Under the pieces are notes generated by a model. The model worked only from the letters and a program-made list of their open reading frames with translations. It was not told the origin of the DNA and did no database searches. Position numbers and translations under genes: made by a program. Shown here in pieces: positions 55,693-63,403 of a stretch of DNA of 64,000 nucleotides (position 1 is the first letter of the stretch; every line of letters starts with the position of its first letter). The stretch lies in assembly GCF_003932755.1 (NCBI RefSeq), contig NZ_CP024202.1, positions 4,774,001 through 4,838,000 of the forward strand, written 5' to 3'. The stretch comes from Methylomicrobium sp. wino1. Its GTDB lineage: Bacteria; Pseudomonadota; Gammaproteobacteria; Methylococcales; Methylomonadaceae.

Positions 55693-55971
55693 CGGGCTGG
55701 GGTCGAAGCACGGATGCCGGCGTAGCGCCCTATTGCGCGTCGAAATGGTCTATCGAAGGACTGACAAGCGCATTGGCACAGGAACTTCCGAAAACCATGG
55801 CTGCGATCCTTGAATCCCGGCATTATCGATACCGATATGCTGAAACTCTGTTTTGGTGATGGGGCCAAGCATTATCCGTCTGCAGAACGTTGGTCCGAAA
55901 CGGCTGTATCTTTTTTGCTTGAGTTGAGTGCCCGCGATAACGGCTCAGCTCTATCTGTGCCTGGTTATTAG
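55693..55971 (+). pseudogene. Short-chain dehydrogenase remnant (5' truncated, frameshifted)
   Basis: Translating from GGCTGGGGTCG gives GWGRSTDAGVAPYCASKWSIEG, with the SDR active-site Y-x-x-x-K (YCASK), then LTSALAQELPKTMAAI. One base out of frame it continues LNPGIIDTDMLKLCFGDGA and ends VPGY then TAG at 55969-55971. So the last third or so of an SDR gene is present, with at least one frameshift near 55803 and no 5' part. The repeat at 55625-55692 abuts the break point. Not functional. Confidence 0.75.
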
Positions 55972-55995
55972 GCGTTAAGTTGGTTTTTATTTCTG

Positions 55996-56475
55996 ATGCA
56001 TTCTATAAACACTCTCGAACAAGCCCCTTTAGTTAATGTCATTATTGAGACGCCTCGCGGCAGTTTTGTGAAGCGGGGTTCCACTGGAAAACTGGACTTC
56101 ATCTCTCCGTTGCCCTGTCCATTCAACTATGGCTCAATTCCGGCTTATATCGGTACGGACGGCGATTTTTTGGATGCGGTCGTGCTGGGGAAGCGCCTTC
56201 CTTTAGGGGCATCGATTTCAATTTATGCGTGGGGAGCCATTGGAATGATCGATGGGGGCATTTATGAAGATAAACTGATATGTGCTCAGAAACCCATCCC
56301 TGTGCGACAACAGCGGCTTATTCTTCTGTTTTTCATGATTTATGCCAAGGCCAAATATCTGCTGAATTTATTCAAGGGGCGCAAGGGGCACAACAGCTGT
56401 GAAGGCTGGCACGATGCTGCAAGTGCATTAGCCAGAGCAATACCCTGTAATCATCAGGACAAGAATGCACTTTAA
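55996..56475 (+). CDS. Inorganic pyrophosphatase-like protein (family I, divergent)
   Basis: 159 residues. Family I PPase features: VNVIIETPRGSFVKR, CPFNYGSIPAYIGTDGDFLDAVVLGKRL (compare DGDPLDVLVL), IGMIDGGIYEDKLIC (compare GV..DEG..DDK). Slightly short, and the Pro after DGD is replaced by Phe. Hydrolysis of pyrophosphate is likely but not certain. It lies just after an SDR remnant and GTTAAGT, in an accessory strip. Confidence 0.72.
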   Translation: MHSINTLEQAPLVNVIIETPRGSFVKRGSTGKLDFISPLPCPFNYGSIPAYIGTDGDFLDAVVLGKRLPLGASISIYAWGAIGMIDGGIYEDKLICAQKPIPVRQQRLILLFFMIYAKAKYLLNLFKGRKGHNSCEGWHDAASALARAIPCNHQDKNAL

Positions 56476-56664
56476 ACGTTGGGCTGACTGTTTGCTAATT
56501 TTTGAATGAACTCTGGCTTTCATCGCTAGTCGTAGTTGCGGAGATAGTAAAACGTCGGTGTGTTTGTAGTGTCATCACGCAGATGCACCGACATTTTTAT
56601 GCTTCAGTTTTTCGCTGCTGTTCCTTTCAATCACCTTCTCAGTATTCCCCCTCGGCTCTGACTC

Positions 56665-56979
56665 ATGTTTAGAATTTACAAACGCACCATTCATATTGGC
56701 ACGACAAACGATCCCCAACGGCGACTTCAATATCACGTCGAACAGAATTCCGATTCTAGCCTTGCCAAAATCCTGGCTATTCCGGCCATGATTGCAGCTG
56801 CTGTCGTCGGCGCGCTAGTCTTGTCCGTGTTTTTTGCCGTATTGTTGATCCCGTTGAGCATTGTTGGCTTCAAAGCGTGGCGACGGATCAAAAGCGCTCA
56901 GCAACAATCGGGTCGGCAACCCGAGCCCGATAGCATTACCGCTGAATACACCGTTGTTTCTGATGACGATAAGTCGTAA
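56665..56979 (+). CDS. Hypothetical membrane protein
   Basis: 104 residues. An N-terminal basic part (FRIYKRTIHIGTTNDPQRRLQYH) is followed by one long or two short membrane segments (about 42-72) and a polar tail (AQQQSGRQPEPDSITAEYTVVSDDDKS). No family recognised. The ATG has no strong SD (TCTGACTC). Kept because the composition and length look coding. Confidence 0.5.
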   Translation: MFRIYKRTIHIGTTNDPQRRLQYHVEQNSDSSLAKILAIPAMIAAAVVGALVLSVFFAVLLIPLSIVGFKAWRRIKSAQQQSGRQPEPDSITAEYTVVSDDDKS

Positions 56980-57064
56980 GTAAAATGAACACTAATCGTA
57001 ACTATTCAGTCCCCGGTAATTATCGTTTCCACGCTTTGCGTCACTGCCAATAAGTTAAGGGAAG

Positions 57065-57115
57065 TCCGTCATTCCGCGAGGGATTAGCGGAATCCAGTGC
57101 CATGGATTGCAAGCT
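57065..57115. repeat. Hairpin repeat ATTCCGC...GCGGAAT
   Basis: GTCATTCCGCGAGGGATTAG then CGGAATCCAGTGCCATGGAT, a close match of 40153-40200. The stem is ATTCCGC/GCGGAAT. Confidence 0.55.
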
Positions 57116-57176
57116 TTTAAGGCACATTAGAAAAATGCACGCAAGAATTACTTTTTTTATGACGGCTTAACTTAAG

Positions 57177-57207
57177 CCTATGTTCGCGTTAATAGTTGAA
57201 ATTAATG
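57177..57207. repeat. Solo end of the GGCTATGTTCGCG element family
   Basis: GCCTATGTTCGCGTTAATAG then TTGAAATTAATG, the same as the ends at 17195 and 37108. No matching inverted end within several hundred bases, so it looks like a decayed or half element. Confidence 0.55.
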
Positions 57208-57291
57208 TAGGCGATCATATTGAACCCGATAGCTCCAACCGATCCACTGATCACGCGCAACACATTTCCAAGCGGCGGCGGAAAAGCTTCG

Positions 57292-57384
57292 GTCCAACAA
57301 AACGCTTAACCGGGGCGCTGCCATTTGGCACTTTATCAATTGTCAAGCTTTGGTGAGCCGCGCCCGGTTAGCTCTACGTTATGA
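57292..57384 (+). other. Integron attC-like site
   Basis: GTCCAAC (57292-57298, matches RYYYAAC) and ACGTTATGA (57376-57384, compare GTTRRRY) bound 93 bases in which ACGCTTAACCGGGGCGC pairs imperfectly with GCGCCCGGTTAGC. That is the R-L / L-R layout and size of proteobacterial attC sites. No integrase gene is in the window. The right core does not obey the consensus fully. Confidence 0.42.
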
Positions 57385-57439
57385 ATGAGCAATTACAGAT
57401 GTAAACCAGCCATTCAAAAGAACGCCTCAACAGGCCGGT

Positions 57440-57475
57440 ATTGGCCGTTATGCAAAGCTTTGCATAACGGCCAAT
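57440..57475. repeat. 36-bp perfect palindrome
   Basis: ATTGGCCGTTATGCAAAG followed directly by its exact complement, with no loop, centre at 57457/57458. Its right arm overlaps the start of the 36-bp inverted repeat that begins at 57466. Confidence 0.85.
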
Positions 57476-57906
57476 ATGTGAAGCTTCCTTTTATGTGCAG
57501 TGGTTTTGCGCAACCATGATGAAAGCTGGCTGTAAAACCTCTATTTCGCTCGCAATCTTTGCATAATTTCCATAATTTAAAACAATCTTTCAAATACATC
57601 AAAAGGAAGCAATATCAACGTTTATTCCAGTCGATGCCATCAGGCCTTTCGAATTATGACTTTTTATCGACATGATAGATAAATTCCGCATGATTATTTT
57701 CTGTTGGGAACTAATTTAAGTAGAAAAAAGCTATCTGTTGTACTGAGGGTTGTTTTCTGAATTGAACAGAAAATCCACTCCTGAATTTTGCAAAAATTAT
57801 AACCAGCTTTTTATCTGGCTGCATTGCTAAATCCGCTTGATCCCTAATGTCAACTATTTGAAACCAAGACACTGTGCATAAAAGGAAACTTCACATAATG
57901 GCCGTT
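57466..57906. repeat. 441-bp non-coding element bounded by 36-bp inverted repeats
   Basis: Left arm 57466-57501 (AACGGCCAATATGTGAAGCT...) and right arm 57871-57906 match at 32 of 36 positions when the right arm is inverted. The interior is AT-rich and without a gene. Short ORFs are not convincing. It is located 180 bases from the last gene of the coenzyme M-type operon. Could be a transposon relic. Confidence 0.6.
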
Positions 57907-58088
57907 CCCTTCCTTTAGAACTTGCAAAACAACGGTCTATATTCTATTAAAATGTAGCATATCTGATTAGGATGTTACTCATTTACGAAAGAATCCTTAC
58001 GCCCCCCATAAAGGCATCCAGATCCTGCGTTTTGTTCCCAGGTATGATATGAACTGATACCATACTTTTTCAATTCTCGGACAGCCTC
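57907..58088. other. Downstream flank of the coenzyme M-type operon
   Basis: AT-rich, no gene. No clear terminator hairpin for the minus-strand operon was found here. Confidence 0.35.
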
Positions 58089-59456
58089 CTAACCAATCAA
58101 ACGTAATTTGGTCAATTTACTGTTTAGGACACCAGCCGCTACGATGATTGGCGATAGAACTGGGCTGAAAGGCGGTGAGTAAGCGAGGTCTGCGTTTTCA
58201 AGATCAGAGCAAGTCAGCTTACCCAGTAATGCAGTAGCGGCAATATCGATCATTTTATCGACACTCTCGAGACCAATCGCTTGAGCGCCCAACAGCCGGC
58301 CATTTTTCCGATCGGCGATGAGTTTTAACGAAAAGCCTTGTTTACCGGGATAGTACCGAGCCCGGTCACTTCCTTCCGTTACAATCGAAATGGGATCAAG
58401 CCCTGATATCAGCGCAGATTGCTCAGATAAGCCGGTCATTGCGACTGTCAATTTAAAGATCTTGAATATTGCTGTTCCAAAAACGCCGGGGAATTGAGCG
58501 TCTCCCCCGGCAACGTTCTCCCCGGCAACACGGCCTTGTAAGTTGGCGATGTCGCCCAAAGGCATCCATGTTGTTGCGCCTGTTATCCGGTTGACGGTTT
58601 CGCAACAATCGCCGGCGGCGTAAACGCCCGGTACGTTGGTTGCCATTCTTGCATCAACCGCGATGGCTCCAGTGTTTCCGAGTCCAATGCCGGCCTCTTT
58701 AGCCAGTTCCACATTAGGTTTCACGCCAATGGCGATGACAACGAGGTCGGCAGGTATTATTTTCCCGAATTCAGTTTCCACGGAAGTTACCCGGCCATTG
58801 TTGCCGTTAAGTTTGGTCAGACCGTCGCCCAATATTATTTCAACCTGGTTTTCCAGCAAATGGTCATGTACGAGTTGAGCCATTTCCGGATCGAATTTCG
58901 GCAAAATACGGCTCGCCTTTTCGATGATGGTGGTTCCGATATTGAGCTCATGAAACGTCTCGGCCAGTTCCAGGCCGATATAACCGGCCCCAATAATGAC
59001 GGCCTTTTGCGGCTGCAATGTCGGTAACAATGCCTTGAATCGGGCCAGATCGGAGATATTGCGCAAGGTCAACACACCTTCCAGCGTTATGCCTTCAATA
59101 TTCGGCACTATCGGACGAGCGCCGGTTGCAATAATCAATCGATCATAGCTAACGGTAAAATCCGTATTGTCTTGCAGGTTCCTTACGGTGAGTAGTTGTT
59201 TGCCGGTATCGATGCCAAGCACGCGGTGCCGGATAAAAACCCGGATACCGTCCTTGGCAAAATCTTCAGGCTGCCTGATGATGACTTTCCGTTCATCGGC
59301 AATCACACCGCTGATGACATAAGGCATTCCGCAAGCGGAGTAGGCCACTTCGGATTCATCCTGGTAAAGGATGATTTCATTATTCGGATCGACCCGATGC
59401 GCTTTTGCGGCTGCTTTTGTGCCTGCTGCGACACCGCCTATGACGATGATTCTCAT
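58089..59456 (-). CDS. CoA-disulfide reductase-like FAD/NAD(P)H oxidoreductase, last gene of the CoM-type operon
   Basis: 455 residues. FAD site MRIIVIGGVAAGTKAA at the start; redox-active single Cys42 in VAYSACGMPYVISG, as in CoA-disulfide reductases, NADH oxidases and peroxidases; NAD site VVIGAGYIGLE-like (KAVIIGAGYIGLELAETF) near 150; FAD motif VYAAGDCCE near 280; C-terminal YSPPFSPVLSPI, with the Tyr typical of CoA-disulfide reductases. Its ATG overlaps the stop of the PLP gene by 4 bases. In this operon it could reduce the disulfide or persulfide product of the thiolation step, or keep CoM reduced. This is inference from position and chemistry. Confidence 0.82.
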   Translation of the reverse strand: MRIIVIGGVAAGTKAAAKAHRVDPNNEIILYQDESEVAYSACGMPYVISGVIADERKVIIRQPEDFAKDGIRVFIRHRVLGIDTGKQLLTVRNLQDNTDFTVSYDRLIIATGARPIVPNIEGITLEGVLTLRNISDLARFKALLPTLQPQKAVIIGAGYIGLELAETFHELNIGTTIIEKASRILPKFDPEMAQLVHDHLLENQVEIILGDGLTKLNGNNGRVTSVETEFGKIIPADLVVIAIGVKPNVELAKEAGIGLGNTGAIAVDARMATNVPGVYAAGDCCETVNRITGATTWMPLGDIANLQGRVAGENVAGGDAQFPGVFGTAIFKIFKLTVAMTGLSEQSALISGLDPISIVTEGSDRARYYPGKQGFSLKLIADRKNGRLLGAQAIGLESVDKMIDIAATALLGKLTCSDLENADLAYSPPFSPVLSPIIVAAGVLNSKLTKLRLIG

Positions 59457-60520
59457 ATATTCCCCTGTTGTTCAATTGCGCTTGGACTGGAATTCAACCA
59501 ATCGCCGTTCCCGGCAAAAAATGCCGGTTCGCCGCCGGTATGCACAAAAATTATTTTTTTGTGTTGTTCAAACTGATCGCTTTGCAGCCCGTGCAGGAAT
59601 CCGGCCATGGCTTTGCCGGTATAGACAGGATCAAGCAAAATGCCTTCGCTACGACCGATTTGCTTGATTGCTTCGGCTGCTTCCGGGCTTGGGATACCGT
59701 AGCCTTGTCCGATAAAGCCGCCAAAGACGGGCGCATCTTCGGCGCAAAAAGTCCAATCCAGTTTCAATAAGGCTGCGGCTTGTGTTGCCAACTCGGCAAC
59801 TTGTTGGCTGACCTGTTCCGGTTCCCTGCTGACGGTGTAGCAGAGCATTTTCCAGGGCAGGTTCAACAACCTGATACCCAGCAGCCAACCCGCATAGGTT
59901 CCGCCGGAACCCACTGCCAGTGTGATCGCATCGGGTTCTACACCTTGACTCAGGCATTGCTGATGAAGCTCGAAAACAGCCAGCACATGTCCTAAAACGC
60001 CCGTGGCGCAAGCGCCGCCGCGTGGGATTTCATAAGGCCGCCCTCCCTGTTCGCGCAATTTAGCCGCAACCCGGTGAATATGGGTATCGACCGACGCCCT
60101 ATCATCGTCACCGGTAAAATGGAATCGGGCATTCAACATGCTGGTGAGGCGATAATTTCCGTCCATCGTCGCAGGCGGCTTCCCCCAATAAACCGCAGTA
60201 CAATGCAGCCCGACATGAGCCGCGGTAGCCGCTGTCGCCCGCACATGATTGGACTGTACACCGGCGCCGGTTACCAGACAATCGGCGTTCAGAGCCAGGG
60301 CCTCGGCCAGCATCACTTCCAATCCGCGTATTTTATTGCCGCCCAAACCGAAACTGATCAGATCGTCACGCTTAAACCAGAGTTCGATATTTCCAAGCGT
60401 TTCCGTCAACCGATTCGCCCGCATCAACGGAGTGGGATAATGGGCGAGAATGTGCCGGGGTATTTGACCGGCAACACGTTCGATAACGACGCGTCGGTCA
60501 AGACGTTGGCGGGTATTCAT
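59453..60520 (-). CDS. PLP enzyme of the D-cysteine desulfhydrase / ACC deaminase family (XcbE-like)
   Basis: About 355 residues from ATG 60520, which has GAAGAG upstream; a longer ORF to 60601 would overlap the lyase gene by 68 bases and is not family-like. Fold-type II PLP motifs: YPTPLMRANRLTETLG, KRDDLISFGLGGNKIRG with the Schiff-base Lys near 63, and GAGVQSNHVRATAA. Other members are D-cysteine desulfhydrases. In Xanthobacter a D-cysteine-desulfhydrase-like protein belongs to the coenzyme M cluster and gives the thiolation type chemistry. Same strand, 13 bases after the lyase. Confidence 0.82.
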   Translation of the reverse strand: MNTRQRLDRRVVIERVAGQIPRHILAHYPTPLMRANRLTETLGNIELWFKRDDLISFGLGGNKIRGLEVMLAEALALNADCLVTGAGVQSNHVRATAATAAHVGLHCTAVYWGKPPATMDGNYRLTSMLNARFHFTGDDDRASVDTHIHRVAAKLREQGGRPYEIPRGGACATGVLGHVLAVFELHQQCLSQGVEPDAITLAVGSGGTYAGWLLGIRLLNLPWKMLCYTVSREPEQVSQQVAELATQAAALLKLDWTFCAEDAPVFGGFIGQGYGIPSPEAAEAIKQIGRSEGILLDPVYTGKAMAGFLHGLQSDQFEQHKKIIFVHTGGEPAFFAGNGDWLNSSPSAIEQQGNI

Positions 60521-60533
60521 GACAATCAGCTCT

Positions 60534-61901
60534 TCAAGGTAAAAATATTCGTGCAATGACTTGCTCAACCATGGCCGCGCAAACTCCAGTGCTTTGTCCA
60601 AGATTGAACAGCGCCTCTATCTCGTCATGAGTCAGGATAGCGCCGATTTGCGGGTTATTGATAAGCGCCTGCTTAAGATGCAGTCCTTCGTCCTGAGCTT
60701 GCATGGTCAGATCGTAAACAAGCCGATGCGCGCTTTGCTTGCCCAGTGTTTTCGCGAGAACCAGCATTACTGCCTCGGCATGGACAAAGCCTTGGGTCGC
60801 CAGGATATTGGCGCGCATCCGCTGTGGATTAACCTGCAAATCCTTGAGCAGCAGCTTGAGCAACGTCAAGGATTTGCCGGCCGCTAGCGTCGCGTCGGGA
60901 ATAATTGCCCATTCGCCTTTCCAAGAACGGCCGTCGCGTTCATGGCTATGTACTAAATTTTCAGCCATATGGGCGGCATGATGCCTGACGACTCTGGACA
61001 AAGTGCCTAAATGTTCCGAAATTTCAGGGTTTCGTTTATGGGGCATGGTAATACTGCCGACGGCTCCGAGGATAAAACCTTCGCTTAACTCGGCTATTTC
61101 AGGACGCTGCAAATTGAATACTTCTTGCCCTATGCGATCACCGGTTGAGGTTATCATTGCCAGAACATTTAACCATTCGGCCAAGCGGTCCCGGCTACTG
61201 GTCCAGGAAATCGCCGGCGCTTTCAGTCCCAACCGTTGCATGAACTCCGATTGTAATTCCAGGGGATTAAATCCTAGCGACGATAAGCTACCGACTCCGC
61301 CGCATAATTGCCCAACGCCCAAGCGACTTTTTAATTCATCCAGCCTTAACCGGTGCCGATCGAATTCATCCAGCCAACCGGCTGCTTTAAATCCAAAGGT
61401 AATAGGCAATCCGGGCTGTCCATGCGTGCGGCCGCACATAGGCGTCAAACGATGCTCAATTGCCAGCGTTTTAAGGAATTTTTCCAATTCCGCGATTTGC
61501 TCGACAAATAATTGCCTAACTGACATCAACACACGGACAATATGCGTATCCGTTATATCTTGTACGGTTGCGCCATAACAAAGCCATTCCCCACCTAACG
61601 GGCCGCACCTTTGTTTTACGGCATTGATGAGCCCTAACAGCGAATGATTGGTCTTGATAAAATCTTCGCCAATTTCTTTTAAAAAGGTCTCATCGACTAA
61701 AAAATGGTTATAAAAGGTTTCAATTTCGAGAGCGGCCTGTTTTGGAATTAAATCGAAATCGGCCTGTACACTGGCTAGTACGGTCATGACTTCCAGCCAG
61801 CCTTTGATCCGGTTTTGCTCTGAAAAAAGACGGCGAAGCTCCGGTGTTGCCCAGGATACGCCGTAAATTTCAGAATCACTGATGTGGACTGAATCACTCA
61901 T
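60534..61901 (-). CDS. Aspartase/fumarase-superfamily lyase, PurB-like (CoM operon)
   Basis: 455 residues. Looks like adenylosuccinate lyase or 3-carboxymuconate cycloisomerase: YGATVQDITDTHIVRVLM, CGRTHGQPGLPITFGF (catalytic T-H retained) and the C3 signature loop GSITMPHKRNPEISE (one Ser of the usual GSS retained). It lacks other PurB context (no purine gene nearby). It is 4 bases overlapped with the ArgH-like gene. By analogy with XcbC1/XcbD1 of Xanthobacter it should eliminate phosphate from phosphosulfolactate or act on the next intermediate. Which of the two steps is undecided. Confidence 0.8.
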   Translation of the reverse strand: MSDSVHISDSEIYGVSWATPELRRLFSEQNRIKGWLEVMTVLASVQADFDLIPKQAALEIETFYNHFLVDETFLKEIGEDFIKTNHSLLGLINAVKQRCGPLGGEWLCYGATVQDITDTHIVRVLMSVRQLFVEQIAELEKFLKTLAIEHRLTPMCGRTHGQPGLPITFGFKAAGWLDEFDRHRLRLDELKSRLGVGQLCGGVGSLSSLGFNPLELQSEFMQRLGLKAPAISWTSSRDRLAEWLNVLAMITSTGDRIGQEVFNLQRPEIAELSEGFILGAVGSITMPHKRNPEISEHLGTLSRVVRHHAAHMAENLVHSHERDGRSWKGEWAIIPDATLAAGKSLTLLKLLLKDLQVNPQRMRANILATQGFVHAEAVMLVLAKTLGKQSAHRLVYDLTMQAQDEGLHLKQALINNPQIGAILTHDEIEALFNLGQSTGVCAAMVEQVIARIFLP

Positions 61902-63403
61902 GTTCTTATGTAACTCTCCGTACGCTGCAATAAACTCTGCCGTTTATGTTCAAAAAAAATTTTATTGGCTTGGTTTTTTTCTCGAAACGCATTGAGCTGC
62001 TGACGGCAATCGGCCAACATATTATCCAGACTGGCACTCGCAGTGCCTCCGGCTTCTTTTCGCTGTTGAATCGCTTCCTCGGGTGTTAATGCCGACTTAA
62101 GTTGAGCACTCGTCAAGGTAATCGATTTACCTAACACCTTTTCGCTCATTCGCATGACCGAGCCGGCATCCATCTTCAAATGACTATCAGCCGGATATTC
62201 CCTGACTAAACTCGCCACTAACTGATGCGCACTGCGAAAATCAAGGTCGCAATACTGCACCAAGGCCTCGGCCAAATCCGTCGCTAAAGCCCATCCCGAA
62301 CCAATCAGGGCATACGCTCTGTCCGACTTGAAACTAAGCCCTTGCAGCATTTCGGACATCAGCGCCGCAGCCTGCTCAACCAGCTGCATACCCTCCGGCA
62401 ATTCCCCATAAATCATCAAACGGTTATCCGGTTGGCCGGAAGGTGTTCTAGCCGACGCGCAAACCGAAGCAGTCAGGCCAATCATCTTATTGGCAATGGC
62501 TCGTATGTGCGTTAAGGCAAACGGATTTTTTTTCTGCGGCATGATTTTACTGGCCCGGGCATGTTGATCGTCCAATTCAACCAACGCAAACTCCTGGGTG
62601 CTGAAAATTTGCAGGTCTTCCGCTAAACGGCTGAGATTCACGATACAAGCCGTCAATAGTGCGGTATTTTCTATGCTTAAGTCAGGTTGCCACATCGCAT
62701 CCCGCGCATGCGTAATAATATCCGCAAAGCCTAATAATTCGGCTAATTGCTCGCGCCCTTGCGGCAAACGCGAACCGTTTGTGCTGCCGCAGCCCAGCGG
62801 ACTGCGATTCACTTTTTCCAGCAGGCAATCAATCCTTGCTAAATCTCTTAATAAAGGATAAGTAAAACCCAATAAGTAGTGCCCGAATGTCGTAGGCTGA
62901 GCGGCTTGCATATAGGTATAATCCGGCATCAGAGTATTCTTATCGCTTTCTGCCCGGTTAATGAACGTTTCAGCCAGCATTATCAGGGTTTCCGACAGCG
63001 TCAGTATTCTTTGCCTGACATCTAAAATGAAAGCGGCGGTAATGGCTTCACGCCGGGCGCGTCCGGCCCCTAGCCATTTTACGGCACCGGTTCTTTCCGC
63101 CAGCCAGGCTTCACGATTGGTATAGATATCGCCGCCTGCGGGTATTGCCTTGAAAGAATCGGGTTTATCTTGCAGAGCCCGTAAAAAACGCAGTAATTCA
63201 ATGCCTTGCTGCCGGGGAATGGTTCCCAGTTCCATCGTACTGATGGTGTGAGCCAGATCCACTATGCCAATAGCTTCAAACAAGTGTTGCTGATGACTCA
63301 ACTCCCAGGTGAAAGCGGATTCGATCAAACAATCCGAAGGGGATGATGTTAATCGTGTGCCTATTTCCAACACTTGTTGCCGGATTGATGCCCCGTCTGA
63401 CAT
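61898..63403 (-). CDS. Aspartase/fumarase-superfamily lyase, ArgH-like (CoM operon)
   Basis: 501 residues. Argininosuccinate-lyase fold: GDIYTNREAWLAERTG, PLGCGSTNG and the loop SKIMPQKKNPFALTHIR. Three key positions differ from ArgH: GRSRNDQ is GRARREA, the catalytic THLQ is TYMQ (His to Tyr), and the GSS before MPxKxNP is ASK. So it is not a housekeeping ArgH. Joined to the ComA-type gene by TAATG and to the next lyase by ATGA. It fits one of the two aspartase/fumarase-type proteins (XcbC/XcbD) of bacterial coenzyme M synthesis. Confidence 0.82.
   Translation of the reverse strand: MSDGASIRQQVLEIGTRLTSSPSDCLIESAFTWELSHQQHLFEAIGIVDLAHTISTMELGTIPRQQGIELLRFLRALQDKPDSFKAIPAGGDIYTNREAWLAERTGAVKWLGAGRARREAITAAFILDVRQRILTLSETLIMLAETFINRAESDKNTLMPDYTYMQAAQPTTFGHYLLGFTYPLLRDLARIDCLLEKVNRSPLGCGSTNGSRLPQGREQLAELLGFADIITHARDAMWQPDLSIENTALLTACIVNLSRLAEDLQIFSTQEFALVELDDQHARASKIMPQKKNPFALTHIRAIANKMIGLTASVCASARTPSGQPDNRLMIYGELPEGMQLVEQAAALMSEMLQGLSFKSDRAYALIGSGWALATDLAEALVQYCDLDFRSAHQLVASLVREYPADSHLKMDAGSVMRMSEKVLGKSITLTSAQLKSALTPEEAIQQRKEAGGTASASLDNMLADCRQQLNAFREKNQANKIFFEHKRQSLLQRTESYIRT

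Noticed and set aside
55693-55971. SDR remnant as a hydroxypropyl-CoM dehydrogenase
   Set aside because: Tempting because such dehydrogenases work with CoM, but only a generic SDR C terminus is visible and it is broken.
57414-57602. 62-codon minus-strand ORF
   Set aside because: Lies over the perfect palindrome and inverted repeat; composition is unconvincing.
60534-63403. Housekeeping purB and argH
   Set aside because: Signature residues are changed and the genes overlap a ComA-type gene, so purine or arginine roles are unlikely.
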